Below, one piece after another: positions 25,104 to 33,484 of a stretch of DNA of 64,000 nucleotides. The translations under genes and the position numbers were made by a program. Location: positions 3,569,001-3,633,000 of the forward strand of contig NZ_CP041405.1 in assembly GCF_007066085.1 (NCBI RefSeq), given 5' to 3'. Every line of letters starts with the position of its first letter. Position 1 is the first letter of the stretch. This stretch comes from Paenibacillus thiaminolyticus. GTDB taxonomy: Bacteria > Bacillota > Bacilli > Paenibacillales > Paenibacillaceae. The notes under the pieces are model-generated. The model was given only the letters and a program-made list of their open reading frames with translations, was not told the DNA's origin and did no database searches.

Positions 25104-25931
25104 TTATTTGAAGCCGGTTAAGGCTGAACCGGATTGCATGAAGTATTTCTGGCCGAAGAAATAGAGAAGAATCATCGGTACCGCCATAATCGTGGAAGCC
25201 GCCATCAGCTTCTCCCACTGGGCCCCGTGATCCTGCTGGAAGCTCTGCAATCCAACGGTAATCGTCCATTTGGCAGAGTCATTCAGATAGATGAGCGGCC
25301 CCATAAAATCAACATAGGACCAGACAAAGGAAAACAAGGCCACGGTGACCAGGGCAGGCTTCAGGATCGGCAGGATAATCCTCGCGTAAATGCGAAGCTC
25401 GGAAGCCCCGTCAATCTTCGCCGCCTCGGACAGCTCCGCCGGCACCCCCATCAGGAACTGGCGCAGCAGGAAGATGAAGAACGGCGCCCCGAAGAACGCT
25501 CCGATCGTAAGCGGGAGAATCGTATTCACCCAGCCCAGCTTCGTAAAAATGATATACTGCGGAATCATCTGCACCTGTGCCGGCAGAATCATCGTGGCGA
25601 CCACGATCGAGAAAATGATGTTCCGCCCGCGCCACGGAATTCGGGATATCGAATACGCCACCAGCGGGGCCGAGAACAATTGCCCGATAATATTCAGGGC
25701 GCAGATGAGGAAGGTGTTCATCATATAGCGGGTGAACGGAATCGCCTCGAAGGCCGCTTTATAATTAGACCATTGAAAGGTCTCCGGCCAAATGCGCGGA
25801 GGAAGTTGAAAGATCTCGTCCGGCGTCTTCAACGAGGTCATCACCAGCCACAAAAACGGAAACAGAAAGAGGATGGAGAACAGAATCAGCACGGCATGAG
25901 GCAAAATATGCTTCCGCAGCCGGATCGCCAT
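25104..25931 (-). CDS. Sugar ABC transporter permease, MalG type
   Basis: The protein has about 275 residues and six membrane helices. ATG 25931 follows GGAGGTGATTAAG; a GTG at 25940 lies within the ribosome-binding site. The EAA loop that contacts the ATPase is visible as ELSEAAKIDGASELRIYARI (about residues 185-205), followed by LPILKPALVTVALFSFVWSY. MTSLKTPDEIFQLPP near the N-terminus is typical of MalG-like carbohydrate permeases. It starts one base after the stop of the other permease. No ATPase gene follows, so a shared MsmX-like ATPase is the likely energiser. Confidence 0.92.
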   Translation of the reverse strand: MAIRLRKHILPHAVLILFSILFLFPFLWLVMTSLKTPDEIFQLPPRIWPETFQWSNYKAAFEAIPFTRYMMNTFLICALNIIGQLFSAPLVAYSISRIPWRGRNIIFSIVVATMILPAQVQMIPQYIIFTKLGWVNTILPLTIGAFFGAPFFIFLLRQFLMGVPAELSEAAKIDGASELRIYARIILPILKPALVTVALFSFVWSYVDFMGPLIYLNDSAKWTITVGLQSFQQDHGAQWEKLMAASTIMAVPMILLYFFGQKYFMQSGSALTGFK

Positions 25932-25932
25932 C

Positions 25933-26889
25933 TTAATCACCTCCGTAATAGACCCAGCGGCCCGATGTCTTCAAGAGCACGAATGTAATCAGCAATACGA
26001 TCAGGAATAAAATCCAGGCAAGCGCCGAAGCGTAGCCCATCTTGAGATAAACGAACGCTTCCTGATAGAGATTGACCGCGTAGAACAGCAAGGACTGGTC
26101 CGGTCCGCCCAGCGATTTGCCTCCGTCCACCTTGCCCCCGGCCAAAATGTATGACTCCGTAAAGATCTGGAATGCGCCAATCAAGCCCATAATGAGCTGG
26201 AACAGAATAATCGGTGACAGGGCGGGAACGGTGATTCTCCAAAACCGGTGCCACCAGTTGGCGCCGTCCACTTGCGCCGCTTCATAATATTGCTTCGGAA
26301 CCCCCTGCAGGGCCGCCAGGAAAATCAAGGCGCCTGCCCCGGAGCCCCATAAGCTCATCAGAATCAGTGACGGCTTCGTATACCGCGGATCGAGCAGCCA
26401 AGCGGGATCGGGGAGACCGAGCGAGCGCAGCACCATATTGATCAGGCCGAAGTCCGGATTGAGCATCCACGTCCACAGCAGCGCGCTGGCGACGATTGGA
26501 ATGACCGACGGCAAATAAAAAATCGTCCGGTAATAGTTGATACCCTTCACCTTCGTATTCAGGAGCAGGGCGATTAGCAGTGAGCACGTTAACGTAATCG
26601 GCACGGAAACAAACGCCATGAACAATGTGTTGCCGAGCGACTTGTAGAAGCCGCTGTCAGCAATGATGTGCTTATAATTGTCCAGACCAACCCATCTCGG
26701 CGAGCTGAACAGATCGTAATCGGTTAGACTGAAATAAAGAGATCCGAAGAACGGGTAGACGGTAAATACGAGAAATCCGATAATCCAGGGGGAAGCGAAT
26801 GCCAGGCCAAGATAGACATAATGACGCTCCTTCTTCGACCAACCAGTTCTCTTCCCTTGTCGTATCACGGGCGTGGAGACTCTCATCAT
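25933..26889 (-). CDS. Sugar ABC transporter permease, MalF/UgpA type
   Basis: The protein has about 318 residues. ATG 26889 is chosen, seven bases after AAAGGAG; upstream in-frame codons to 26913 have no better site. Six helices are predicted, beginning LAFASPWIIGFLVFTVYPF. The EAA loop is QYYEAAQVDGANWWHRFWRI, followed by TVPALSPIILFQLIMGLIGA. FYLPSVIPIVASALLWTWM is another conserved block of the family. The gene is separated from the binding-protein gene by about 170 bases holding a strong stem-loop, which may set permease levels below binding-protein levels. Confidence 0.92.
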   Translation of the reverse strand: MMRVSTPVIRQGKRTGWSKKERHYVYLGLAFASPWIIGFLVFTVYPFFGSLYFSLTDYDLFSSPRWVGLDNYKHIIADSGFYKSLGNTLFMAFVSVPITLTCSLLIALLLNTKVKGINYYRTIFYLPSVIPIVASALLWTWMLNPDFGLINMVLRSLGLPDPAWLLDPRYTKPSLILMSLWGSGAGALIFLAALQGVPKQYYEAAQVDGANWWHRFWRITVPALSPIILFQLIMGLIGAFQIFTESYILAGGKVDGGKSLGGPDQSLLFYAVNLYQEAFVYLKMGYASALAWILFLIVLLITFVLLKTSGRWVYYGGD

Positions 26890-26998
26890 CGCGGCTCTCC
26901 TTTCGTCAAGCATGTCTTCTCATGAGCAAGGTCTCATCAGCATGTCTCGCAACATGTCTCGCCAGCATGTCTCGCCAGGCTTAGGCAGCCTGGGCAGA

Positions 26999-27043
26999 CT
27001 CCGATCCGATACGATCCCGACGGATTGCTGCAGCGGATCGGAG
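26999..27043 (-). other. Stem-loop between binding-protein and permease genes
   Basis: CTCCGATCCG (26999-27008) pairs perfectly with CGGATCGGAG (27034-27043), 16 bases after the stop of the binding-protein gene on the minus strand, with no T-run. Such intercistronic stems commonly protect the 5' part of a transcript or reduce read-through. Just beyond it, CATGTCTCGC is repeated three times (about 26940-26975). Confidence 0.7.
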
Positions 27044-27058
27044 CCATGCAAGCGCAAG

Positions 27059-28387
27059 CTATTTCACGAGCGGCTGAATCTTGTCCTTGACCTTCTTCAA
27101 GCCTTCCTCCAGGCCGATGCTCCCTCGCAGAATGGCGTCATATTGGACGCCGAACTCGGTCATATATTCATTCGCGAAGGAAGTGGCAGGGAAGGACTTC
27201 AGATTGCTGCTGGACGAGTAATCGAGGAACTCCTTGAAGCCCGGCACTTCGGCGTAGACCGGATTCGTGAACGCGGATGTTCTCGTCGGGAGATTCCCGA
27301 GCGCCGCCGTAAATTCAGCCATTTGCTCCGGCTCGGTCATCCACTTCAGGAACTTCCAGGAGGCATCCGGATGCTTCGCGCCCTTCGGAATATAGAACAC
27401 GCTCGTCGCGACATTCCCTGGATTCTTCATAACCGGATTATTCTCATCATACGGAATCGGCGCAATGCCGTAGTTCAGATTCGGCGCGAACTGCTTAATG
27501 AAGGTCGGCAGCCATTCGCCGTCGATCGTCATCGCATACTTGCCGGAGAAGAACGGATTCTGCGCGGACATATATTGGCCAAGACCCGAAGAGAACCGAT
27601 CCAGATTGTCAGAGCCGTATTGATCCCAGATGCTCTTGGACAGCTCAATGGCCGCTTTGACGCCCGCATGATCCGGCGTCACCTGCTTCGCTTCGGCATC
27701 ATAGAACGAACCGCTGTAAGCATAGGCGAAGGTGTAGGCATCCATGCCCGGCCATAATCCCAGACGCTGAAGGCGTCCTCCGTCCTCCACGATGCTCAGC
27801 GCCTTGGTATATTGCTTCAGCTCGCCGATCGTGGCCGGAGGACCGTCGAAGCCCGCCTCGGCCAATATATCTTTGTTATAGAACAACATCGATACATGCA
27901 TCGCAATCGGGATGGCGTAGGTCTTGTCTTCATACTGCGACGTGCTTAATGCCGCCGGAACGAAATCTTGCAGATCGACGCCATCCTGCGCAATATAATC
28001 ATCCAGCGGCATCATGGCGCCGCGCAGTCCCCAAGGTACGACGTTCTGGCCGAATTGCGAGGCGATGTCCGGAGGATTGCCGCCAGTAATCGCCGTGAGC
28101 TGCTTCTGATAGTCGCTCTGGGATAGCCCCTTCACCTGGATGCCGGGGTTGGCCGCATTCCACTTGGCGATCAGCTTCTCAATCGCTTCGCCCTCCGGCC
28201 CGGTCCATCCGTACCAGAAGCTGAGCTCTACCGCATCTGCGGAAGAACCGTTATCTGTCGCGCCGCCTTCGCTCCCCTTGTCCTGGGAGCTGCCGTCCGC
28301 ATGTTGAGAATTGCCCCCAGAGCATCCGGATACAATCGAGATCATAAGAACGAGAACAAGACACCACATCACCGATTTTCTTCTCAC
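27059..28387 (-). CDS. Sugar ABC transporter substrate-binding lipoprotein
   Basis: The protein has 442 residues. The start is GTG 28387 behind GGGGGGATGAA. The N-terminus is a lipoprotein signal peptide with lipobox VSGC (cysteine about residue 22), followed by a flexible Gly/Ser/Asp-rich linker. The mature part opens ELSFWYGWTGPEGEAIEKLI and contains the family 1 signature MHVSMLFYNKDILAEAGFDG. It supplies a sugar or glycan to the two permeases that follow. Carbon-catabolite control is likely because a cre-like site lies 78-91 bases upstream of the start. The ligand is not predictable from sequence. Confidence 0.92.
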   Translation of the reverse strand: MRRKSVMWCLVLVLMISIVSGCSGGNSQHADGSSQDKGSEGGATDNGSSADAVELSFWYGWTGPEGEAIEKLIAKWNAANPGIQVKGLSQSDYQKQLTAITGGNPPDIASQFGQNVVPWGLRGAMMPLDDYIAQDGVDLQDFVPAALSTSQYEDKTYAIPIAMHVSMLFYNKDILAEAGFDGPPATIGELKQYTKALSIVEDGGRLQRLGLWPGMDAYTFAYAYSGSFYDAEAKQVTPDHAGVKAAIELSKSIWDQYGSDNLDRFSSGLGQYMSAQNPFFSGKYAMTIDGEWLPTFIKQFAPNLNYGIAPIPYDENNPVMKNPGNVATSVFYIPKGAKHPDASWKFLKWMTEPEQMAEFTAALGNLPTRTSAFTNPVYAEVPGFKEFLDYSSSSNLKSFPATSFANEYMTEFGVQYDAILRGSIGLEEGLKKVKDKIQPLVK

Positions 28388-28464
28388 ACTTCATCCCCCC
28401 GTAATGGTTGAATCGAACAACCGACTGCGATCCTGTTAGGCTAACAAGTACCCATATGGTAGCA

Positions 28465-28478
28465 TGTAAACGCTTTAT
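28465..28478 (-). promoter_or_regulatory. Candidate CcpA cre site between AraC regulator and binding-protein gene
   Basis: On the minus strand ATAAAGCGTTTACA matches the cre consensus TGWAANCGNTNWCA except for the first two bases. It lies just beyond the stop of the AraC gene, upstream of the sugar operon. Confidence 0.5.
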
Positions 28479-28479
28479 T

Positions 28480-29463
28480 TCATTTCACTTTTGTCTGTAT
28501 AAGTGGGATTATCGTATGATTGTCATTCTTTGGCTGCACCGCTTGCTTGCGGAAATAGGTGGGAGAGATGCCCGTATATTTTTTGAAGATCCTGCAAAAA
28601 TAAGAGAGCTCGTTGAAGCCCGTAGAATAGCATACATCCGTGACGGACAGCTCCGGCCGCATGAGCATGCCGATAGCATGGAAGATGCGAAGATCGGTGA
28701 CATAGCGGTTGAACGTCTTGCCTGTCCATTCCTTGAACAGTCCGCAGAAGGTTGACCGTGACAGATTCGCGAGAGAGCACAGCGTATCGAGCTTCAAATT
28801 TTCATGATAATTCGTATGGATGTACTCGATTACCCCGGTCATAATATTTTTATATTTTTCCGATTTCTCGAATCCCGCATCGACCAGCTCCCGGTTCACC
28901 TGCCGAACCAGGATGGACAGCAGCAGGAGCAGGTTCGCTTTCAATAAGATCTGAAAAAAGGGAGATCGCTTCTCATACTCCGCCAGCATCTCCCTCATCA
29001 GATTTCGAACCCTGACCTCGATCACATTCTCCAGCGTAAGCTTGGACTGAATGCTGCTCTCCCTTCGCAAAAAATACTCTACATAGGCTACATCAAAAAA
29101 GGAGCGATCCACCGGCTTCTCTTCCAACCGTTCGTTGATAAAGGAAGGCATAAATTCACAGCCGTATATTTCAAGCTCCTGCTCTGGAGGAATCTCCACA
29201 CTATGCAAAGTAAACGGAGAGACGACAAAAATGTCTCCCGCCGCAATCGCGAACCGCTCGCCGCTCACCGTATGATGGAAGGCTCCTTTGGCCACATACC
29301 AGATCTGAAAATAATCATGGCAATGGGTCATTAAGCTCGGTTGGGCCGTCAATCGATACATTTTGCAGGGCAAGCCCTCCAACATTTCCATCCTGGAATT
29401 GAAATAAATAATGCCGGAACGGGTCAATTCATCAATATCAGCGATGTTCCATTGAAGTGCCAA
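28480..29463 (-). CDS. AraC family transcriptional regulator with cupin-like sensor domain
   Basis: The protein has 327 residues. The start is TTG 29463, nine bases after AAGGAG. The N-terminal half is an AraC-type cupin sensor (YFQIWYVAKGAFHHTV then AAGDIFVVSPFTLHS). The C-terminal 100 residues hold two helix-turn-helix motifs: LDTLCSLANLSRSTFCGLFK and SVTDVCYSTGFNELSYFCRI, ending in the signature FKKYTGISPTYFRK. It lies directly upstream of the sugar operon on the same strand, so it probably activates that operon in response to the sugar. It is divergent from the acyltransferase gene, and the 170 bases between carry promoters for both. Confidence 0.9.
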   Translation of the reverse strand: MALQWNIADIDELTRSGIIYFNSRMEMLEGLPCKMYRLTAQPSLMTHCHDYFQIWYVAKGAFHHTVSGERFAIAAGDIFVVSPFTLHSVEIPPEQELEIYGCEFMPSFINERLEEKPVDRSFFDVAYVEYFLRRESSIQSKLTLENVIEVRVRNLMREMLAEYEKRSPFFQILLKANLLLLLSILVRQVNRELVDAGFEKSEKYKNIMTGVIEYIHTNYHENLKLDTLCSLANLSRSTFCGLFKEWTGKTFNRYVTDLRIFHAIGMLMRPELSVTDVCYSTGFNELSYFCRIFKKYTGISPTYFRKQAVQPKNDNHTIIPLIQTKVK

Positions 29464-29635
29464 TGCTATTCACTCCTTCGTATCCCGCCATATATGCTCT
29501 GCCTCTCGACTACTTCTCCTCCTTGGAACCGTTTTCCTATGTTCTCATGAAAAATTTAAACATCTCCCTCCAATATGGGATTACAATGAAAGTAAGGAAA
29601 AGGAGGAACGCCGGTATGGAGAAGTGGAGATGCCC

Positions 29636-30826
29636 ATGAAGCCGAAAATCGTATACTTGGATGGCGTTAGGGGAATGGCGGCTTGCATCGTGGTGGTATG
29701 CCACTTCTTTCAGGTGTTTCTTCCGTCTGTCTTTGAGGGCAGACCGGAGATGGCGCATTTCGCCTTCGAGGGCGCAGCCGCGCGGACGCCGATAAATCTT
29801 CTGTTTAACGGTAACTTTTCTGTATGCCTGTTCTTCGTGCTGAGCGGTTATGTGCTGAGCTATCGTTATTTTCAGACCAAAGACCGTCTGCATGTATACT
29901 CTTCTGCCGCTCGAAGATACTTCCGCTTGGCCATACCCGCTGTTCTGTCCGTTGTCCTGGCTTATCTGGCTATCATCGGCGGATTCGGATTCTATGACGA
30001 CATTCAGGGAATCACCTTATCCTCCATGCCCGATCCGTTCGCGGCCGATACCGGCGTATGGGCGATGATGAAGGAGAGCCTGTTCCATACCTTCTTCACC
30101 TATGGTTCGCAATACAATCCCGTGCTCTGGACGATGACGTACGAGTTGTTCGGGTCCTTTTTGATCTTTGCATTCCTGCTGCTGCTTGGGAAGCGCAAGC
30201 TTCGGTTCGCCGTCTATGCGCTCCTGATCTGGTTCTGGATCGACTCTTACTATTTGGGATTTGTGCTGGGCATGCTGTTGAGCGATCTCAAGCATAGCGG
30301 CCGGAACTGGCTGGCGGCCATCAATCGGCCCTGGATCAATGCGATATTTGTCATCGCCGGCATATACATGGGCTCTTACCCTTATTGGAGTACGCAGGGA
30401 ACCATCTACTCCATTCTCGTATGGGAAGCGCCCGGATTTTCCTTCTTCGGGTTCTACCATGTCATCGGATCATTCCTGATCCTGACGGCCCTGTTGAACT
30501 CAAGCCGGATGCAGACGCTGTTCAACCGCAAGCCATTCGCCTATTTGGGCAAAATATCGTTCTCGCTGTACCTTGTGCATTTTACTATCATTTGTACCCT
30601 CGGCAGTTATATCTTCGGGCAGCTCTATTCCGCACTGCCTTACGGGATGAGCGTCCTGCTGACGATGGTAATAACGCACCCGGTCATCTTCGCTGCGGCC
30701 CATCTCTTCGATCGGTTCGTCGATGCCAAGACACTGGTCCTGCTCTCGCGATGGAGCGTGCGGCTGTTCGGCCCTGCGAAGCGGCAGCACGCCGTACAGG
30801 GGGAGCGAACAGTTGGGATGGATTGA
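29636..30826 (+). CDS. Acyltransferase family 3 membrane protein
   Basis: The protein has about 396 residues and roughly ten membrane helices. The opening MKPKIVYLDGVRGMAACIVV is the diagnostic start of acyltransferase 3 (OafA/WecH-like) proteins, with the catalytic histidine soon after in VVVCHFFQVF. LFFVLSGYVLSYRYF and YNPVLWTMTYELFGSFLIF are further conserved blocks. It would O-acylate a surface glycan or lipid at the membrane. ATG 29636 is preferred (GGAG seven bases before); GTG 29624 and ATG 29630 in the same frame are alternatives. A seven-codon ORF (ATG 29616, behind a strong AAGGAGG) ends with TGA overlapping ATG 29636, so it may couple translation. Confidence 0.88.
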   Translation: MKPKIVYLDGVRGMAACIVVVCHFFQVFLPSVFEGRPEMAHFAFEGAAARTPINLLFNGNFSVCLFFVLSGYVLSYRYFQTKDRLHVYSSAARRYFRLAIPAVLSVVLAYLAIIGGFGFYDDIQGITLSSMPDPFAADTGVWAMMKESLFHTFFTYGSQYNPVLWTMTYELFGSFLIFAFLLLLGKRKLRFAVYALLIWFWIDSYYLGFVLGMLLSDLKHSGRNWLAAINRPWINAIFVIAGIYMGSYPYWSTQGTIYSILVWEAPGFSFFGFYHVIGSFLILTALLNSSRMQTLFNRKPFAYLGKISFSLYLVHFTIICTLGSYIFGQLYSALPYGMSVLLTMVITHPVIFAAAHLFDRFVDAKTLVLLSRWSVRLFGPAKRQHAVQGERTVGMD

Positions 30827-31176
30827 GAGAATTCGTGGCACTCGTGGCTGCATACGTCTCTACTACAGCGAATATAGTTATCTAGGGAGATGTCCCAATC
30901 ATCTTGCTATAGTATAAAGTAGGCGGGCATACGGTCCCTATGATGATCTCATTTGAAAATCTTATAAATTTTCAACCTTTTCTCATCATTTTTATTTTAT
31001 GATGGAATTTGTTTGCATGATAGCTAGGTCCAAGACCCGCCAAAGGTCTAGGATCACAACCGCACTCCAGTCCATTTCCAGTCCGTCCCTTTTCGGATAC
31101 GATAAATGTAACAAATTCAGAGAGAAGAAGTAGCCAGAGATGGTGAAGTTATAAATAAAGGGAGATGTTAGGAAAC
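30827..31176 (+). other. Intergenic region upstream of the glycosyltransferase; no gene seen
   Basis: About 340 AT-rich bases with no supported coding frame. A short stem AGACC/GGTCT (about 31035-31055) is visible. Several AT-rich hexamers could form a promoter, but none has a convincing minus-35/minus-10 pair, so none is assigned. Confidence 0.4.
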
Positions 31177-32379
31177 ATGTATGATCGGGGTTACGGTAAA
31201 CAGCCGAAGGAGAAGGTGCTCGTTCTCGCAGGATCGCTAGGCCACGGCCATCTGCAGGCGGCTCATGCGATTCGGGAAGCGGCCCGCACCTGGTGCCCGC
31301 AGGAAGCAGAAGTGCATGTCGTCGATTACTTGGAACAGGTGTCGCCGCATCTGCACACGGTCGGTTCGTACTGCTTCGTGCAATGGTTGAAAATGTTCCC
31401 GAATATGTACGGCTTTCTGTTCGAGATGACACGCCGGGATCATCGCTTCTCCCAGCTGATTAAAAATGTGCCGCTGACGAGTCTGCGTCCGCTCATCAAG
31501 CTGATACGCGAGGTGCAGCCGACGATTATCGTCAGCACGTTCCCGGCGGCGAGCGCGGCGGTATCCCGCCTGAAGGAGCGCGGAGCTGTGCAATGCGGCC
31601 TGGTGACGGTCATTACCGACCATACCGATCATAGCTTCTGGATTCACCCCCATACCGACCGCTATCTCGTCGGTTCGGAGGAAGCCCGGGCCAAGCTGGC
31701 CGGACAGGGCATTCCCGCCTGCCGGATCGAAGTGTCCGGCATTCCGGTTCGTCCGGAGTTCTACGGAAGCTATGACAAAGCAGCGCTTCGGAGCCGCTAC
31801 GGTCTAGATCCGAATCGGATGACCGTACTGCTGATGGGCGGCGGCTGCGGCCTGCTCGATCCCGATTTCTTCCGCGCAATGGAAGAAGCCGACTGGGCAG
31901 CCGACATGCAGTTCATCGTCATCTGCGGGCGGAACGAGCGGCTGCAGCGCCACCTCGAGGAATGGGCGGCCTCGTCCCCGCTTCATATCCGGGTGGAAGG
32001 CTACGTGCAGCCGGTCCATGAATATATGGCGATGTCCGATCTGCTGATTACGAAGCCAGGCGGGGTGACGACGACCGAGGCGGTCGTCCAGCGGCTGCCG
32101 CTGCTCGTCTACAAGCCGCTGCCGGGCCAAGAGCAGGACAACATCCGGTATCTCGTGCGCAAGGGACTGGCCTCCCAAGCCGAGGATCCGGAGGATCTCG
32201 TGTCCCAGCTCTCATCCTTCGCTTCCCGGCCTGAAGCGCTGCAATGGATGAGCGTCCGCGCTCAGGCGGAACGCCAGCATACACAAGCCCGCGTGCTGGA
32301 AGCAATTTTGCAGGTTGAACGGCACCCGATCGTGCCGCGCAAGACGGCAAGACTCCGCTTCCGCCGCAATTACGTGTAA
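31177..32379 (+). CDS. MGDG-synthase/UgtP-like glycosyltransferase (GT28 family)
   Basis: The protein has about 400 residues. It begins EKVLVLAGSLGHGHLQAA, the glycine-rich GHxxAA acceptor motif of monogalactosyldiacylglycerol synthase-like enzymes. The C-terminal nucleotide-sugar domain contains VLLMGGGCGLLDPDF and the donor signature LLITKPGGVTTTEAV. These proteins add a sugar from UDP-sugar to diacylglycerol or a related lipid on the inner face of the membrane. ATG 31177 is used because ATG 31165 abuts its ribosome-binding site AAAGGGAG; both are in frame. It is a single gene followed by a terminator. B. subtilis YkoN/YpfP-type proteins are similar in layout, but the exact acceptor is unknown. 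Confidence 0.85.
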   Translation: MYDRGYGKQPKEKVLVLAGSLGHGHLQAAHAIREAARTWCPQEAEVHVVDYLEQVSPHLHTVGSYCFVQWLKMFPNMYGFLFEMTRRDHRFSQLIKNVPLTSLRPLIKLIREVQPTIIVSTFPAASAAVSRLKERGAVQCGLVTVITDHTDHSFWIHPHTDRYLVGSEEARAKLAGQGIPACRIEVSGIPVRPEFYGSYDKAALRSRYGLDPNRMTVLLMGGGCGLLDPDFFRAMEEADWAADMQFIVICGRNERLQRHLEEWAASSPLHIRVEGYVQPVHEYMAMSDLLITKPGGVTTTEAVVQRLPLLVYKPLPGQEQDNIRYLVRKGLASQAEDPEDLVSQLSSFASRPEALQWMSVRAQAERQHTQARVLEAILQVERHPIVPRKTARLRFRRNYV

Positions 32380-32408
32380 TAATAACGTGTAAATAACCTA
32401 GTAAGTAA

Positions 32409-32444
32409 AAACAGCCGTCAGAGTCTCGCCCTGGCGGTTTTTTG
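32409..32444 (+). terminator. Terminator of the glycosyltransferase gene
   Basis: AACAGCCGTCAG pairs with CCTGGCGGTT with small bulges, followed by TTTTTG. It lies 30 bases past the stop. Confidence 0.65.
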
Positions 32445-32490
32445 CGCGGGTTGAGGCGGTTCAGGGCGGGCTAGTCGGGAGTCTTGTGGA

Positions 32491-32540
32491 GTTGTTGGGA
32501 GTTGTTGGGAGTTGTTGGGAGTTGTTGGGAGTTGTTGGGA
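32491..32540. repeat. Five perfect copies of a 10-bp repeat
   Basis: GTTGTTGGGA is repeated exactly five times, with degenerate copies on both sides (about 32471-32560). It immediately precedes the 38/39-bp repeat tract. It is noncoding, probably from replication slippage. Confidence 0.95.
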
Positions 32541-32592
32541 GTCGTCGGGTCTTGTTTGGATTAGCTAGTTCTGGTGTGGGCGGTATCTGATT

Positions 32593-33160
32593 GTGCTTGC
32601 TCGTGGTCGCTCATGTGGCCGGTGTCTGTTTGTGCTTGCTCGTGGTCGCTCATGTGGCCGGTGTCTGCCGGTGCCTGCTCGTGGTCGCTGGAGTAGCCGG
32701 TGTCTGCTGGTGCCTGCTCGTGGTCGCTGAGTAGCCGGTGTCTGCTGGTGCTTGCTCGTGGTCGCTGAGTAGCCGGTGTCTGCTGGTGCTTGCTCGTGGT
32801 CGCTGGAGTAGCCGGTGTCTGCTGGTGCCTGCTCGTGGTCGCTGAGTAGCCGGTGTCTGCTAGTGCTTGCTCGTGGTCGCTGGTGTGGCCGGTGTCTGCT
32901 AGTGCTTGCTTCGTGGTCGCTGAGTAGCCGGTGTCTGCTGGTGCCTGCTCGTGGTCGCTGAGTAGCCGGTGTCTGCTAGTGCTTGCTCGTGGTCGCTGAG
33001 TAGCCGGTGTCTGTTTGTGCTTGCTCGTGGTCGCTGAGTAGCCGGTGTCTGCTAGTGCTTGCTCGTGGTCGCTGGAGTAGCCGGTGTCTGCTGGTGCCTG
33101 CTCGTGGTCGCTGGAGTAGCCGGTGTCTGCTAGTGCTTGCTCGTGGTCGCTGGAGTCTAC
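32593..33160. repeat. 38/39-bp tandem repeat tract, about 15 units
   Basis: The unit begins GTGCTTGCTCGTGGTCGCTG and continues AGTAGCCGGTGTCTGCTG. Units are 38 or 39 bases, differing by a single G in CTG(G)AGTAG, plus variants CTCATGTGG and CTGGTGTGG. Because 38 is not a multiple of three, any reading frame shifts between units, and a minus-strand frame through the tract shows the repeat in all three frames. There are no spacers, so it is not a CRISPR. The function is unknown. Confidence 0.92.
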
Positions 33161-33244
33161 AGTAGCACTGGGTATGCAATGGTATACATGGTGCCTGCTT
33201 CCTCCTATATCCTGGCCTGCGATGAGTGCTATTCGTGTTTTCCC

Positions 33245-33443
33245 GCCAAAAATACTGTAAAAGTGCAGCTTTTTCACAGGGGCCGTTATTGCCGCAAGTC
33301 AATCCTGCAAATGTGCACCAATTTCACACCATAATTGCTTGATCGGCACTTTTCGAAGTGAATTGATGTAATTTTGCAGGATTTTCCCCAAATTCACCCT
33401 CTATCCACCAAAAATGATGTAAAATTACAGGAATTTTACATGC
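33245..33443. repeat. Third cluster of dispersed TGCA-type repeats
   Basis: Related elements are ACTGTAAAAGTGCAGCTTTT near 33254, CCTGCAAATGTGCACCAATT near 33303, GATGTAATTTTGCAGGATTT near 33364, and GATGTAAAATTACAGGAATT near 33415. These match the motifs at 9.99-10.13 kb and 14.47-14.66 kb. They lie between the tandem repeat tract and the 3' end of the DUF4129 gene and might supply its terminator. Confidence 0.65.
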
Positions 33444-33484
33444 AAAAGAGAGCCACCAAGGCTCACCTTTGCAATAAATTCGCC

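Noticed and set aside
24050..25111. A 353-codon plus-strand frame antisense to the Gfo/Idh/MocA gene
   Set aside because: The minus-strand frame carries the Rossmann and EKP motifs; the antisense one is a shadow.
32593..33160. Possible CRISPR array
   Set aside because: Units are directly adjacent with no unique spacers and no cas genes are nearby.
32561..33277. A 238-codon minus-strand frame made of SDHEQA-ADTGY-type repeats
   Set aside because: The repeat appears in all three reading frames because units alternate between 38 and 39 bases, and there is no ribosome-binding site; it is noncoding tandem DNA.
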